This document shows positions 9,390-21,500 of a stretch of DNA of 64,000 nucleotides, one piece after another. The notes below the pieces were generated by a model. That model was given only the letters and a program-made list of their open reading frames with translations. It did no database searches and was not told the DNA's origin. Origin of the DNA: Distichodus sexfasciatus (taxonomy: Eukaryota; Chordata; Actinopteri; Characiformes; Distichodontidae); the NCBI GenBank assembly GCA_032718565.1, contig JAVGVS010000235.1, positions 611,501-675,500 on the forward strand, written 5' to 3'. Position 1 is the first letter of the stretch, and every line of letters begins with the position of its first letter. Position numbers and translations under genes: made by a program.

Positions 9390-10240
9390 GGTCTTTTCCA
9401 CCAGACATGTTCCCATCTTCAGCCCCGGCTCACTCTCTCTCCTCTTTTACCTCCTGCTCTTTCCTCTCTTTATTCTCCCTGTCATATTACTTGCTTTACC
9501 TCTTCTCTACTGTTTTATGTTCTCTTTTGTGTCTTTTTTCTCAGTATCATTCCATTTCCATTCCTCCTGTTTCTCTGTCTTTCTCTTTGCTCCCACTCTC
9601 TTATGCTGTCTGTTTTTCTTCCCTTCTTCTTCTTTCCATCTTTCTTTTCTTTCTTGCTCTCTCACTACTGTCATTTCATTTCCTTCTCTCTTTCTGTCTT
9701 ACTCTCTCTACTTTCTTTTCTCTTTTAACTAACACTCTCCGCACTTCTTCATCATTCCACGTTCTTTCTGCTTTTCTTTTCTTCATCTCTTCCCTCTCTG
9801 TAGCAATGTTTTTCCACCTCTGTCTTTGCTGCTTTTTCCTCACTACTATTACTCCACTTCTCTCTCTTTCTTTCTCTCCTCCTTTATTTTTAAGTCCCTC
9901 TCTCTTTATATTTTTAACGGCAATCATATCTGTTTTTCTAACTCTCTTTGCTCCCCTTCACCCTCACTCTCTCCATATATTCTTTTCTCTTTTGCCTCAC
10001 ACTCTCTTCGTAACCTCTTTCTCTTCCATTCCATTTTCATTGTTTTTCTTTCTCATTATTTCCTTCTGCCTTTCTTTTACCTTCCTCTTTCTATCATTCC
10101 ATTTTCACCAGTCTCTCTCTCTCTCTCTTTTTTTTTTTTTTTTACCTCACTCCCTCATTTATATTTGTTTTTCTGGCCTTCTTTGCTACTTCTCTCTTTC
10201 TATCTCTCTCTCCATCTCCTGAAACTCCCCTGAAACTCTC
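9390..10240 (+). repeat. 850-bp pyrimidine-rich tract
   Basis: Nearly all C and T on the + strand, with recurring ATCATTCCATTT words (9545, 9750, 10094). The 271-codon frame across it consists almost only of Ser, Phe and Leu and is a compositional artefact. The word pattern links it to the tracts at 4.3, 5.5 and 12.6 kb. Confidence 0.85.
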
Positions 10241-11039
10241 TCCCCTCATGCTTGGCCTCAGAGAGAGAAGCGTTCCACCACGTTGCTTCTTTTCCAGACG
10301 TTTAAATCTGTCTGCATGCAGCAGCGCTGAGGTTGGATGGGGGTTTGCACAACTGCATAACCAAAACTCCCCGTCTCCTATAGACTAAAAATGATATAAA
10401 ATCTGTAGTGGCTTCAGCTTTGCTTAACTTCTTTTGAAAAAGGGAGGATGGGTATGATTTAGATGCATATGATATTGAGACAGCAATTTATTGTACATAA
10501 TCTTGGTGGAGTTCACAGTTATGGCTAAATCAATGTTTACAAATTAAAATTGAATGTGTATTTGCCTAAACATGTAAAAACAGAAGTGTAAGGGAAATAC
10601 TCTAAAAAGAAAGCTCAGTGCTTGACTCACAAAGAAGTGCTTTGACTCATTAACGTTTAGTAGTCAATGCACTTTTCTGTGCCTCAACCATTGAGCTTTC
10701 TGTTCAGTGTATCTCCGTTAGACCTCAGTGTTTCACACAGAAGGGACAAAGTCAATTAAACCTTACATTTATATACTTCTCCCTGGTGTATGATATATAT
10801 TGCCATCTTTTAATCACGATAAGTATTGCTTAACTTCCTCACAGCCTAACAGCCGGGTCTAACTATTTTCTTTACAGCTGTGCAAACTGAGACTCAAAAA
10901 GTCATGTAACCAACAGAAAAAAAAAATTCTAGCCAGCAGATTTTGAATTCTACCTTAACCTCTTGGCTGCACATCATAAATAAATAAGGGAACATAATGG
11001 AACAAGCCTAACAATAAACATGCAAACCTAAGTGAATGC
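10241..11039. other. Single-copy DNA, no gene seen
   Basis: A short block at 10261-10340 with TTTAAATCTG and CAGCAGCGCTGAGG is followed by AT-rich sequence. No feature could be supported. Confidence 0.5.
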
Positions 11040-11830
11040 AGCACATTGTTACATCATTTCATGAAATTCCTATTTTGGTCAGCTACAGCGCCTCATGGTT
11101 ATAAACACCTGGCTGCAGATAAGACAGAAACTGCCTGCTCGAAAGAGAGAGACTTCAGAAGTGCTCGCAAAACGTCTTTTTTAAGCACATTATCCAGGAG
11201 CTCTGGACTGCCTGGCTTTAAAAGCCATGCCAAACTATGTGAAAATGTATGTCAGATGTGTTGCTCTGGAAACGTCTAGGTCACCGGAGGCCCTCTTTTT
11301 TTTTTAAAGGTGGAGCTCATCTGTTTCCCATAGCCACCGCTGCCTGGCGCCTGCTGCGCCATTGCTGGAGGCCGACCCTTCTATGCTGACCCCTGATCAG
11401 TGTTCCCAATTTCCCTAGCAGAGGTTAATGTCCAAAGCTGGCCAAGGGGCGGCTGATCATGAATCAGAATTCAAGTGCAAGCTTTGCATCCCGAGTAGGA
11501 GGAGGAGGAGGGGGAGGAGGAGGAGGAGGAAATGACCGTCCATCCATGGGGTCTGCTTATTGCCCGCTGCCAAAAAACCCTCTGCTCCAGATATTTCCAG
11601 CACCTGCTGTGCGTGGTTTCCCCCCACATAAATCCAGGTACGGTACAGGAAGGCCCCTCGGCGCACCGGCCGCCCTGCTGTGCCAGTGGCTGGGGCACGC
11701 AGCAGCGGGCAATGCCAAGCGGGCTGGAATCTTCCCCGTTGGACCAATTGAGGGTCATAAATTGCACATAAGTTGGGTGTATGTTACAGATGGATTCTCC
11801 CTCATTTTCTAGTTTTGCCTGGGAGACAAA
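11040..11830. promoter_or_regulatory. Two adjacent candidate conserved enhancer blocks
   Basis: 11.04-11.28 and 11.33-11.83 kb are non-repetitive, moderately GC-rich and dense in developmental-factor words: CAGATAAGAC (GATA type), TCAAGTG (NKX2 type, 11472), GCTGATCATGAATC, CCATAAATCC-like and ATAAATTGCACATAAG. Frames of up to 151 codons overlap on both strands but contradict one another and none resembles a protein. The (GGA)n at 11496 splits the second block. Confidence 0.35.
11496..11531. repeat. (GGA)n microsatellite
   Basis: About eleven copies of GGA with one GGGGGA interruption. Poly-glycine and poly-serine frames here are artefacts. Confidence 0.95.
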
Positions 11831-12094
11831 AGCATGATCTGCAATAAAATGCCTGCTCTTAACGTTCGCACATTCAAGACCCAGATTGACCAGAGAATAA
11901 ACAACATTCAAAATGATGAATAACACTGGATTTGAGGTGAATTCGAGCAGAAAGGCAGTGTGTTAGCTATGGATGCACTACAGCCTGATGGCAGAGAGGA
12001 AACGTGTGCCAACTAAAACTCTGTTTTTACAATCGACTGTTGAAAAATGGCTCCTTGACGCTTGCAAAAAAAAAACATAACCGCAGTTGCGCTG

Positions 12095-12110
12095 ACACCT
12101 GGTGGCGCAA
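12095..12110 (+). promoter_or_regulatory. CTCF-like motif, + orientation
   Basis: ACACCTGGTGGCGCAA fits the vertebrate CTCF core (CCACNAGGNGGCGC type) with two departures in the 14-base core. Confidence 0.45.
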
Positions 12111-12299
12111 ACAGGAACTGCATCTTCAACAGTGTAGAATCTAAGGCCTGTTATTTTAATCTGAACGTCAAATTATTATTTTAATTAAAGTGGAAAATTT
12201 CACTGTTGGTTTAAAGAGATGGATTATGTTAGTTTATAATTGTACTGACTTTTTGCAGGGAATAAATCTAAGCAGGTTATTTTCATTCCACGGTTTAAC

Positions 12300-12545
12300 C
12301 AGCTTCAGAGCGGGCGGCACTGGCACGCACACTTGTTTCTAAATCACAAAGCTGGCACCAGCGGGACAGAGGCCAAGCACGGCCCTAAACAGAGTTATGA
12401 GCTCCCAATGAAGACAAACTGGGTACTTAAGGATGCGTTTACTGCCGTAAATAGCCACAGCATAAACGAGGAACTGCGTTTGGAGTTTGACCCTGTTTTG
12501 GGTGTGTTGAGCTTTCTTGCCATGAAACATCATTCTGGACAAACC
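12300..12545. promoter_or_regulatory. Single-copy block, candidate enhancer
   Basis: Non-repetitive sequence with AAATCACAAAGC, GTAAATAGCC and CATAAACGAG words (TCF- and FOX-like). A 98-codon frame spans it but runs into a pyrimidine tract and has no domain. Confidence 0.25.
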
Positions 12546-12740
12546 TACTGGGCATTTTTTGTTTTTCTTTTCTTCTTCTCTTTAAACTCTGTGAATTCTT
12601 ATCTTCCATCCTTTTACCCTCTTTTCTAACTACTATCCGATTCCATCACCCTTTTGCATCTTGGTCTCTCTTCTTCTTTATTTTACCGTCTTCTCTCTTT
12701 CCTTCCTTCTTCTTCCGTCTTTTCTTCTCCGACTGTATAT
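12546..12740 (+). repeat. Pyrimidine-rich tract
   Basis: C/T-rich with CCGATTCCATCACCC and CTCTCTTCTTC words similar to the tract at 9.4-10.2 kb. Confidence 0.7.
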
Positions 12741-13010
12741 TTTAACCAATACATTTTTGAATTAATTGGAAAATAGTGGATTGGAGAAAAAAATCTATAA
12801 AATATTAATGCTTCTAATTATTAAAGACATTTTCCAGCTGCTCGATTGATTGCAAGCCGAAATAAATTTAAGCTAAAGCCCCTGTGAAACCACCCGTGTC
12901 TAAACTAGTCTAAACTTTACTCCTAAAGAAAACTAATTACAGTGTTTTCATAATGCGGAAAGTATGCTTATATAACCTAAAGCTTGAACACGGTTTTGAC
13001 ATCTCATTTG

Positions 13011-13024
13011 CCACAAGGTGGCGC
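13011..13024 (+). promoter_or_regulatory. CTCF-like motif, + orientation
   Basis: CCACAAGGTGGCGC is a close match to the CTCF core. The same 15 bases (with one more C) occur at 24780-24794. Confidence 0.6.
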
Positions 13025-13335
13025 CATCATGAGTGTTGCATTCAAGCGGGTGTAACGGCGATCATTTTACACACAAAAAAACCCAGAATATTGTTGCAAA
13101 ACGTCAGAAACAATTCCCACATTATAGTTTAGACCTACCTGTGAAGGTATACAGTATAAACATAGTATTTCAGTATTTTAAGTGCCCCTAATCATCATGC
13201 ACAGTCCCCATCATGTCCCCATGATGGTTCCCTAATCTCCCATTACCCAAATATACCATAGTTTCCCCCCCACAGAATAATGATGCATCTCACATCTGTT
13301 TAATTCCCAACATCTGATTCTACAAGAATAGGGAC

Positions 13336-13385
13336 GAGATTCAAGATTCGAGATTTTTTATTTGTCGTATGCATAGTTTTACAGG
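13336..13385 (-). mobile_element. Retroposon 3' tail, minus orientation
   Basis: Read on the minus strand this ends CGACAAATAAAAAATCTCG then AATCTTGAATC, the same class of tail as at 3395 and 21440. The body upstream of the tail (minus strand) is not recognised. Confidence 0.5.
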
Positions 13386-13787
13386 AAAAACAGGGAGTGA
13401 AATAAAAGTCTGTCAAAATATAATTAACTCTGGCAAATAGATTAAAGAAAATAATAATATCGAGAGAGAAGAGAGAGAGAGCATTCCTCTCATCCAGCTC
13501 ACTCTTTTGGAACTCAGGTAGCTGTTGTAACATGTGTATGACCTGATCTGTTCTCCTTTTAAAAGAAACTCCCACTAATTACCATCACGTCATATTGGAA
13601 TAAAAAAAACGTCATTTTGAAGTGATGTGATGCAACGTATGATGTTGTTTAGTAAAAATATACCTTAAGATAATACTTTATGATAAATGTGGATATAATA
13701 AATGATTATATGCACATTTGATTATAAATATATGCTCCTTTAAACCTTTTCGAAGCTGTTTTACAGCTCTGTCTGTATTTCTCTCAG

Positions 13788-13801
13788 CCGCCAGGTGGCG
13801 C
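13788..13801 (+). promoter_or_regulatory. CTCF-like motif, + orientation
   Basis: CCGCCAGGTGGCGC is an excellent match to the CTCF core (CCGCNNGGNGGC). It lies 777 bp downstream of, and in the same direction as, the motif at 13011. Confidence 0.6.
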
Positions 13802-14045
13802 TTCGGAGTCTTGCGCTGTGTGTGGCGCAATGAAGGATGATTATAGAACTTTATTTCTTTCTTTTTTCTTTGTCCTTTCGTTTTGGATAATTCGTACTAC
13901 AGTTGTACTCGATATTAGAAAACAGCAGAGCACATAGAAATTGATAAATAAATAGACTGCAGAAGCCACTGCAACTGACAGATCTCTTCTGCTCCGCGCC
14001 AAACAGGAGGCTGTGCGCTTTACTGCGCTGTACAAATGGACATGA

Positions 14046-14053
14046 TGACGTCA
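14046..14053. promoter_or_regulatory. Full palindromic CRE, TGACGTCA
   Basis: A perfect cAMP-response element of the CREB/ATF type, followed by CGGTCAC. No promoter was seen next to it. Confidence 0.45.
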
Positions 14054-14419
14054 CGGTCACAGTGCGTTGACTTTTGACTTTTACAGTCCTCACTCAAGTT
14101 ATAGCAACCATTAAATAATCCAGTAAGTCAGACATTGACCTATATACTTGTCTAAATATTTACAGAGACCTAATTAGATTTATTTGTAGGTTATTTTATA
14201 TATTTGAAGCAGAAAACAAACAACAAAATAATAAAAAAATAAAACAAATAGCAAATAGCTAAATACCTAGGACACTTTCAGTAGATAACAACAACAACAA
14301 TACAATCACAAATAACAAAATAAATAGAATTAAGTAAAGATTTAAAAGATTTAAAAATATTTGAAAGTGGACATGTATACGAATCAGTCAGTTTGAGGGT
14401 TTCTTAAAAATAATTAACA

Positions 14420-14945
14420 ATTGTTAACTGTTGCATGTATAATTGAAACACTATTTGCACACATTACAGATTGTAATTTTGTGAAACATTATTTGCACAT
14501 ACTACTGATTGCAAATTTTCTCCACTTGACTGTGTTACGATATTGGCATGTGTTATTGAACATTATTGTACATATTACCAGTTGTAGTTTTCTCCATTTG
14601 ACTGCTGTCACGATATTTAATAGACTGCCTGTTTAGAATTCTCATGTTCAACTGCCGTATATCATATGTACATTCAATGCAAAAAAAGATAATTCCATGA
14701 CCAAAAATTGTAGTTTGAATTCTGCATACAACTATACAGCACAGTTTCTTTTTCTACCTCTAGTTTTTATGTTCTATGTATATATTTTTGCTTACTCTAT
14801 GTGTCTTATTTGTATTTAAATATTTGCTTTATCTATTTGCCTTATTTATTCTTTGTACCGTAGAGACTGGAGTCACATTGTCTTGCCTCTCTATATACTT
14901 GTATATCGTAGAGATGACAAAGTTTACTTTGACTTTTGTTTAAAT
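14420..14945 (+). mobile_element. Retroposon 3' end with TTTGACTTT tail
   Basis: Ends with GTCTTGCCTCTCTATATACT, a short AT-rich linker, then GATGACAAAG and TTTACTTTGACTTTTG, an ending seen in many copies in teleost genomes. Upstream (14449-14617) are diverged repeats of a roughly 66-bp unit with ATTATTTGCACAT, TTTTCTCCACTTGACTG and ACGATATT. This is the untranslated 3' part; no reverse-transcriptase frame remains. Confidence 0.7.
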
Positions 14946-16206
14946 AACTCGTTTGAAAGTAAACACTAATTAAACCATGGCACACAATCAGGGAATTTGT
15001 TGTTATTTTTCTAATACATTTCTAAGATTTTATTAAAAGCATAACATTTTCTTTTTAATAATTCTTTTATTTATTAATTTTTCTCTTGCCATGTTTTTTA
15101 ACACAATTCTGGCATCTCACACTTTCCTGTTCCACTACAGATTATCAGGCAAAATAATTTGCGGAAGATCTGTAGAGTTCAGGCCTGGTTTTATACTCAT
15201 TGATTCTGGAATGAATTCTGGAGTTTGGGCCTAAACATCATATCCAGGTCTTTGTTACATACTCAAGGATAACACCAGGATTTGGCAGCTCTAGTTGCAA
15301 ATTGCTGAACGCTCAAATTCAAATTTAGGACCATGTTTTGCGTGGAACTGGTCCAAATGTTTTGGAGAGCCATTCTCTGACATGTCCTGCTGCTTCGGAG
15401 ACAAAAGTTTTTTGGATGGAACTGGCCGATATCTGGTTTGAGACAGACTTTCTTAGAATTTAGACCCCACAGATGAGGCCTGGTGTTTTTCCTTCGGACT
15501 GCATAGGGGCCTTAGTGTACCCGTTAAATGGCCTTGTGGTCAGAACTTCTTGGGTCTTAGTGGTTCTCCTGCTGTCCCTGGCTTTGTTTTTGTATGTTTA
15601 GCAGGAATGCAGAGAGTAGTGGTGGGAAACGGGACCCCAAATGTCTTATTTTTCCATTTTTCCACATATATCATAGGGTCTGTTTTGTTTGCAAACTTGC
15701 AAGGCTTTCTCTCTAAAGCAGCCATTGTCTTTTAGGACTTTGCCCTTGCTACATGTAGGTTGTTTTCTTTTTCTTTTTTTCAAGACATCAACCTCACATA
15801 GCTCATCACATTATGAAAATGATAAAACCACCTCCTCCTGAGTGATGTCCACTCATGCTTGAAGACTTCGTTATTGAATCTGTCGTATCAATTGTACTTT
15901 AGGGCTGACATAAGAGGCAAAGTGGCGGGACTCAAGATGGCCCTGAATAGCCATGGAAAAAGAGGGAAAACTCCAGTGACTACTATAACTCCTGGAGGCT
16001 TTAAATGTGGCTGTCTATTCATATTAACATCACTTTCTTTTAATAAGACTGTAAGCATATGTTATTCGGATTTATGAGAGTATAAGCTCAGTCTCTCCTC
16101 TGTGGGCTTGTTTTAATTTGTTTGTGGATTTGGTGAAACCTTGCCAAAAATGTTCAACTTGGCATGATTTGGGGGACTGTGCTTCAGCATCTAACTTGAA
16201 ATTAAT
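14946..16206. other. Single-copy DNA, no gene seen
   Basis: Mixed composition. Overlapping 61-codon frames on both strands at 15540-15735 are mutual shadows and have no recognisable content. Nothing else is supportable. Confidence 0.55.
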
Positions 16207-16226
16207 AAATTATTATTATTATTATT

Positions 16227-16298
<72 letters not shown>

Positions 16299-16299
16299 G
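16207..16299. repeat. Compound microsatellite (TTA)n(TG)n(TTA)n
   Basis: TTA repeats at 16207-16228, TG repeats at 16229-16262 and TTA repeats at 16267-16298. Confidence 0.96.
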
Positions 16300-16545
16300 A
16301 TGGAGATAAAGTCAGAGATTGGAGATAATGTCAGAGAGGCCAGACTGAGATGGATTTGGACTGTGTCCAGGAGAGACAATGATTACATAGGTGAAAGGAT
16401 GCTGAGGGAAAGACCAAGGAGATTTATGGATGCAGTGAAGAGGACATGAGGATTAGTTGGTGTGAGGGTAGAGGATGCAGAAGATAGGACTAAATGGAGA
16501 CAGATGGTTAGCTGTGGCGACCCTGAAGGAAAAGCAGAAAGAAAG
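16300..16545 (+). pseudogene. LINE ORF2 C-terminal relic
   Basis: The + frame reads NVREARLRW, then DNDYIGERML, RRFMDAVK, a stop, then VEDAEDRTKWRQMV and CGDP. This is the extreme C-terminus of a non-LTR retrotransposon polyprotein that is abundant in fish, where the reverse-transcriptase protein ends in a CGDP-like motif just before a short GAAA-rich tail. Here a stop near 16447 (from compensating small indels) interrupts the frame, and GAAAG repeats then (TTA)n follow. All upstream reverse-transcriptase and endonuclease sequence is missing, so this is a 5'-truncated dead copy. The exact LINE clade is uncertain. Confidence 0.8.
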
Positions 16546-16553
16546 AAAGAAAG

Positions 16554-16623
<70 letters not shown>

Positions 16624-16664
16624 GTAGTAGTAGTATTATCGTTGTTGTTGTTGTTGTTGTTATT
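16540..16664. repeat. Compound microsatellite at the LINE tail: (GAAA)n(TTA)n(TAG)n(GTT)n
   Basis: GAAA repeats at 16540-16553 form the LINE tail. They are followed by about 23 TTA copies (16554-16622), a few TAG copies and GTT copies (16641-16660). The arrangement suggests expansion from the retroposon tail. Confidence 0.95.
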
Positions 16665-16717
16665 TGTTGTTTTGTTGTTATAGCGGCTCACTTAAACTAA
16701 GCATAGGTGGTAAAAAA

Positions 16718-16824
<107 letters not shown>

Positions 16825-17119
16825 ATATTAATAAAGATATACTGTGTATCAAGTTAAATTCAAAATGCTTATTTATATCCTCTTTCTCCTCCTTTCTTTT
16901 CCCTCTCTACTTCTCCTTCTTCTTTTTCTTGCTCCCTTTCAATCAAGCATAAGTGAGTCAGTGCAGTCTGCATCAGCATGTTCCTATCTATTCTTTGTTA
17001 AAATATTAGTATTAAATATTGGTTTTTAAAAAATGATTATTAGATATTTTGCTGTTCATACAGAATGTCCCATTTCACTTATACTGGGGGAGAGTAAAGA
17101 AACAATAATAATAATTATA

Positions 17120-18010
17120 CGTTGTTGTTATGCGTTGATCTAGTTCTTGGTTTGCTAGTAAACAGGCTTGTACGAGGAGCATGGCGCAGCTTGGATGGAT
17201 CTGTGATAGGCAGCATAAGCTCATATGATGCGACCTGTTGACCTTGAGGCACTAATTACACATGTCTGTTTCAATGTTTTGAATGGCAGCAATGCTACTA
17301 CACTTAGAATGCTCCTTGAAAGAATTACAGTCCCAGTCGCTGGTAGCAAAGCAAATCGACGATGGTTTATTACTTGACATTATTTCATTAGGCATTAGTC
17401 ACCCTTTACATTGTTTCCCTACTGCCAGGAGCGTGTGAGCCCAGTGTTACTAACGGCCTGACTTTGGCTCTATTTCAGTCTTCTGCGTATTGTCAGAGGC
17501 ATTAAAGCTACAGTGATCCAGATTATGGTTGTCATTTTGGCATTATGAAACTGCATAAGTGCATTTTTCTTTTTAGTGCATCAACCAAAACTTACCAAAG
17601 CCATCAGCTCATTGCATTTTTCTTATGTGCCAGGGAAAAGTAGCATAAAACTTTGTCATTATGCACATCTATACCACTGCGTATTGCTTCCACAGTATAA
17701 AACGACAGACTTCCCTTTCATTAAAGCCTCGGATGAGTCCACCAGCAGACTAAGTGAAAAAAGACCCTTTGCCATTTCAAAATTCAAACCTTTGATTTAG
17801 AAGCGTTATAAATAGCATGACTTGCTCTCTGCTGGAAGTAAAAGTGGAATTGAGGTCTTAAGATGGCTAATGCCTTCCTTTAGCTGCTCTGTTATGCTAT
17901 GATTCTTCATTATGACTCTTGGAACTGACGTGCTTCAAACATTGTCAATGTGTTTTGGGGCATTCAGGCTACATCTAGAGCTCACTGGTAAAAATTGTAG
18001 CGCTCTGCCA
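17120..18010. promoter_or_regulatory. Long single-copy block, strong candidate conserved enhancer region
   Basis: Nearly 900 bp without microsatellite or transposon. It is rich in homeodomain, SOX, MEIS and TCF words: CACTAATTACAC (17252), CATTAGGCATTAG (17386), ATTGTTTCC, GTATTGTCAGAGGC (17488), TAAACGACAG and AACCTTTGAT-like (17786). The evenly interspersed, non-decayed texture is what deeply conserved vertebrate enhancers usually show, but I could not test conservation. The 74-codon frame at 17576 is not protein-like. Confidence 0.4.
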
Positions 18011-18780
18011 GCATAAAACACATTTTTGAGGTGTTAGCTCATATGTAAGTATTGACCAAGATGAAAAACAATAGCTGTAAGTGTTGGCATGAATGTGGGT
18101 GCTTTTTCGTCATTGGGTGTTTTAAACAAACCAGCGATTATATGGAATGTGATGAGATGTAGCTGTTTACTTTTGCACGAACTAGTGAAATGGTTTGGAG
18201 ATATAATTTTTATTTATGGAATTTTAATATAAAATCCAGAAACAGTTCTCATCCAGAATAATGCACACTTCCTAATAACAGGTACAGTTTTCCTGGATGG
18301 AGATGGATTTGAACCTACATCCTTTTTGTCTGTAATTAGGTATATTAGTGCTTTAGACGTAGCTCTCTCTATCATATCAGGTAATAAAAAGATAATTGTA
18401 GATAGGGTGGTATGCTTTACTCATAATGGCTGATAAATAGCAATTAAACTAAAAAGGATCATATCGTTGCACATTTTTCCACTAAGCGACAATGCTCCTG
18501 TTAACTATTTGTGTGTTTATCGTTTGTGTTATGCATCAAAGTTGCGCTTGTGCTTATGAAAGTACCATTTCTGGAAAGTTTTGTCCTTTTTACCAAAATT
18601 ATAAAGAGATTTTAAAACAGGCTTAAAGTCATACTTTTGCTTAAATTGAGGACTTTTTCATATCTGCTCATAACTACAAATGACAAATTCAAGCAAATTA
18701 CACATCAACTTTAAATGTCACAAAAATGATCCTCCAAAATTTAAATTGGCATCAGTGTTAAAAACCCTACAATTTAAACT
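18011..18780. other. Single-copy AT-rich DNA
   Basis: No coding, repeat or RNA feature could be supported. Confidence 0.5.
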
Positions 18781-19520
18781 GTTTGAGTTTGGTTACAGAA
18801 TGTTCTCATAAGCTTCTAGCATTTGAGGAGCAAGGAGCAAAACTTCACCCCACAGCTTAAAAGCAATGGCCAGCTCCTTTTCCCAGATCACACAGCAGCC
18901 ACAGTTTTTTGCCTGTAAAATTAATCCTGTTCGGCACGTAGGTCTTTTTGAGCAATGAATGAAGAGGAGTGGGGCCTGCCTGCAGGATTTATAGCCGGAA
19001 GAGTAGGAAGCCTTGATGTTTCCATTGGCTGCCCCTGGCACAGGCCTGGCTCATTGGGCCCAGCCTCAGGAAGGTAAGATAAGCCTTCTATAGGCCTTCT
19101 GCAAGCCCTCTACATCTGAAAAGTGCCCACTTCCAGCTTTTGAAGTCTGCTCGATTTAAATCCCTCAGCCACTCGCACATACACATGCTCTTTCCTCCTC
19201 ACTTTGCCATGCCTTTTACACATGTAGAGTCTCACTCCTTGCCCTTTTAAAATCGGCTCATCCATCTTTCCAGGGTGGGGGCTCGGCCTGCAGTGATGAA
19301 ATATAGAGCGGAGACCTGTTACATGTTAGTTTAAGAGATAGCACGAACATGAAGTGCAGCGGGGGAGACTCCGGTCAGCTTTATTTATGAGAGCCCTGTC
19401 AGGTGTTTAGGTGTCGGACCGAGATGTGCAGCTTAAATCGTTTACTCTGTCATAAATCGGCGCATGCAGGCCACGTCTGACCAGGAACATTTGTGAGCGT
19501 AACAAGCAACTGCGCCTGTT
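18781..19520. promoter_or_regulatory. Single-copy block, candidate conserved enhancer
   Basis: Two sub-blocks (18.79-19.11 and 19.26-19.5 kb) contain AGGATTTATAGCC, GGTAAGATAAGCC (GATA type), TTATTTATGAGAGCC and CTGTCAGGTGTTTAGG (MEIS/TGIF and E-box/T-box type words). No protein-like frame. Confidence 0.35.
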
Positions 19521-20378
19521 ATACAGGCGAACGTTTACCAAAGCTCTATTTGCTTGCACGTCATTCCATAACGAAAGTTATCATTACTTCTCGAAGGACT
19601 CAAATAAAAGTTTCTAGGAGAGGCCTCTGTGTCTTGACCCGCTCAACCCCCATTTTAACGCAGCAATTTGCTTGAAGGACATACCTTGCAAAGTTTCCTG
19701 CCACGGGGATAATAATGCGTGCATTATTGTCGTGTTAAAATGTTATTGCTGTTTTATAGAGTGCTAGACTAAATTCTAACACCGTAGTTCTGCCCTCCAG
19801 TTCCGAGCTGATCCACTCCACTCCAATCCAATCCAGTCTGGTACTAATTACACATATTTGTTTTGGGGGAAAAAATATGCTCATGATATATTGCATTGCA
19901 ACATTATATGTTGACCCGATCTGCGCAATGAGTCAGAAGTCGTTCTGTTTATTTAAATATGGGCGATTATGTTGACAGAGCATCCATCTCCCGATTTTTC
20001 TTTTTTGGTCTTATACTTGAAAGAAAAGGTCTTCAGAATAATCTGGTCTCCAAAAGAAAAAATCGATGGCGCGATGTTTTCAACATGATCGTACATTATC
20101 TAAATAAATGAAATGCCGACTGACGTCTATTAAATATTGTGCAAAATATGAGGAAAAATATTGCAGTGTTATTAAACACAACACCATTCTATTGCAACAG
20201 TTTATCTATCCATCCATCGATCCACCCATTCATCCCATCCAGAGACATCAGAAGCATTTATGGGTGGGGAGATACTGAGAGGATCCGAGGGGGCCCTAAT
20301 TTTATGGCATGGGTGGGGGTGGGGAATTACAGATGGGGTAAATTGAGAATGTCCCCTCAAATATAATGGATTTGAAGC
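19521..20378. other. Single-copy DNA, no gene seen
   Basis: Includes a patch of ATCCATCC words at 20205-20240. The short frames have no recognisable content. Confidence 0.5.

Positions 20379-20429
<51 letters not shown>
20379..20429. repeat. (ATCT)n microsatellite
   Basis: About twelve uninterrupted tetranucleotide copies. Confidence 0.97.
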
Positions 20430-20454
20430 ACATAATATTACATAACATTGCACA

Positions 20455-20486
20455 GACACACACACACACACACACACACATATATG
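20455..20486. repeat. (CA)n microsatellite
   Basis: About thirteen CA copies running into TATATG. Confidence 0.95.
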
Positions 20487-20779
20487 CAATGTTACCCTTT
20501 ATATTCACATATTGTGCACGCATTTAACACTCCATAATTCATTTCATATTCATATATTCACCTTGCAAAGTAAAGTAAAAGTATTACCGTATTTCGGCGC
20601 TCTATAAAACAGCAATAACGTTTTAATGTGACATTACATACGTAGTGTATAGGTTTTTTGAGCGCACACCGCCGACCTTTGACAGCAGTCACACAGCCTC
20701 CTGCGAAGGAACGGAGCAGCCCAGGGTGATGAATGGGTCTGGGACACCGAATAGGATGTCCGAACACACCGTAAATGAG

Positions 20780-21230
20780 TCATTGAAACTGTAAACCCTG
20801 CTGGAGCACTTTGCCACGGCGCAGAGTGTTGATTTTACACCTGTGGGCGTTTATGAGCCTCCTTCTATTCTCTCTCAGAGTGCTCGGGAAGTGGGGGCCT
20901 TTTCTCTTTTTTATGTCCCGCTCCGAGTGCTTCTCAGGCGCGGTAACTGAAGAGGCTGCGTACTCCGGTAACCGTGTGGGTTTACCTTTGTCAGCCGCAT
21001 TGTTAACCGTGTTGCGGCGGTTTAGCGCCCTGCTCCGGGGCTTGTCGGGTGTCTAACGTCTGGGTATGTGATAAAAAAAAACATGTGTCACGGTCGCGGC
21101 CGAAAAGGGATCCGGGCGGAGCTGCAGACGTCCAAACGCCTTGGTGCTGCTGCTGCCGCTTTTGTTGTTGCTGTAGGCGCTGGGCATCCAGACGCACTCA
21201 ACACAGGCCTGCCTACAGGGGTCACGGATG
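20780..21230. promoter_or_regulatory. CpG-containing single-copy block, candidate regulatory DNA
   Basis: Carries ATTTTACACCTGTGG (T-box/E-box type), GGCGTTTATGAGCC, GGTTTACC and GCATTGTTAACC (SOX/HNF1-like). CpG density is raised from 20.9 to 21.13 kb. Overlapping frames on both strands are not protein-like. Confidence 0.3.
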
Positions 21231-21439
21231 TGTAGTCTCACACAGGAACTGGCAGATTTACGACACCCTCTTTGTCTATGTGTGTGTAATCTCGCACACA
21301 CGTACACAAAAACATTCCATGTATATACTGGGGGATTCTACATCATACCTTTTAAAAAATGCTTCAGATTTAAGTTCTTGCAAAGTTTCTTTAAGTTAAT
21401 CTGTTTGTCTATTTCCCAATTTATCTCATCATAATCATA

Positions 21440-21500
21440 ATATATTTCCCGACATGTTGTACTTGTGACTTTATGTGACTAATAAAGAATCTTGAACCTC
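21440..21500 (+). mobile_element. Retroposon 3' tail fragment
   Basis: Reads GTTGTACTTGTGACTTTATG, then GTGACTAATAAAGAATCTTG: the same tail class as at 3395. The upstream body is not recognised. Confidence 0.5.

Noticed and set aside
9407..10222. 271-codon open frame
   Set aside because: A Ser/Phe/Leu-only translation of a pyrimidine tract with no domain or codon-usage signal.
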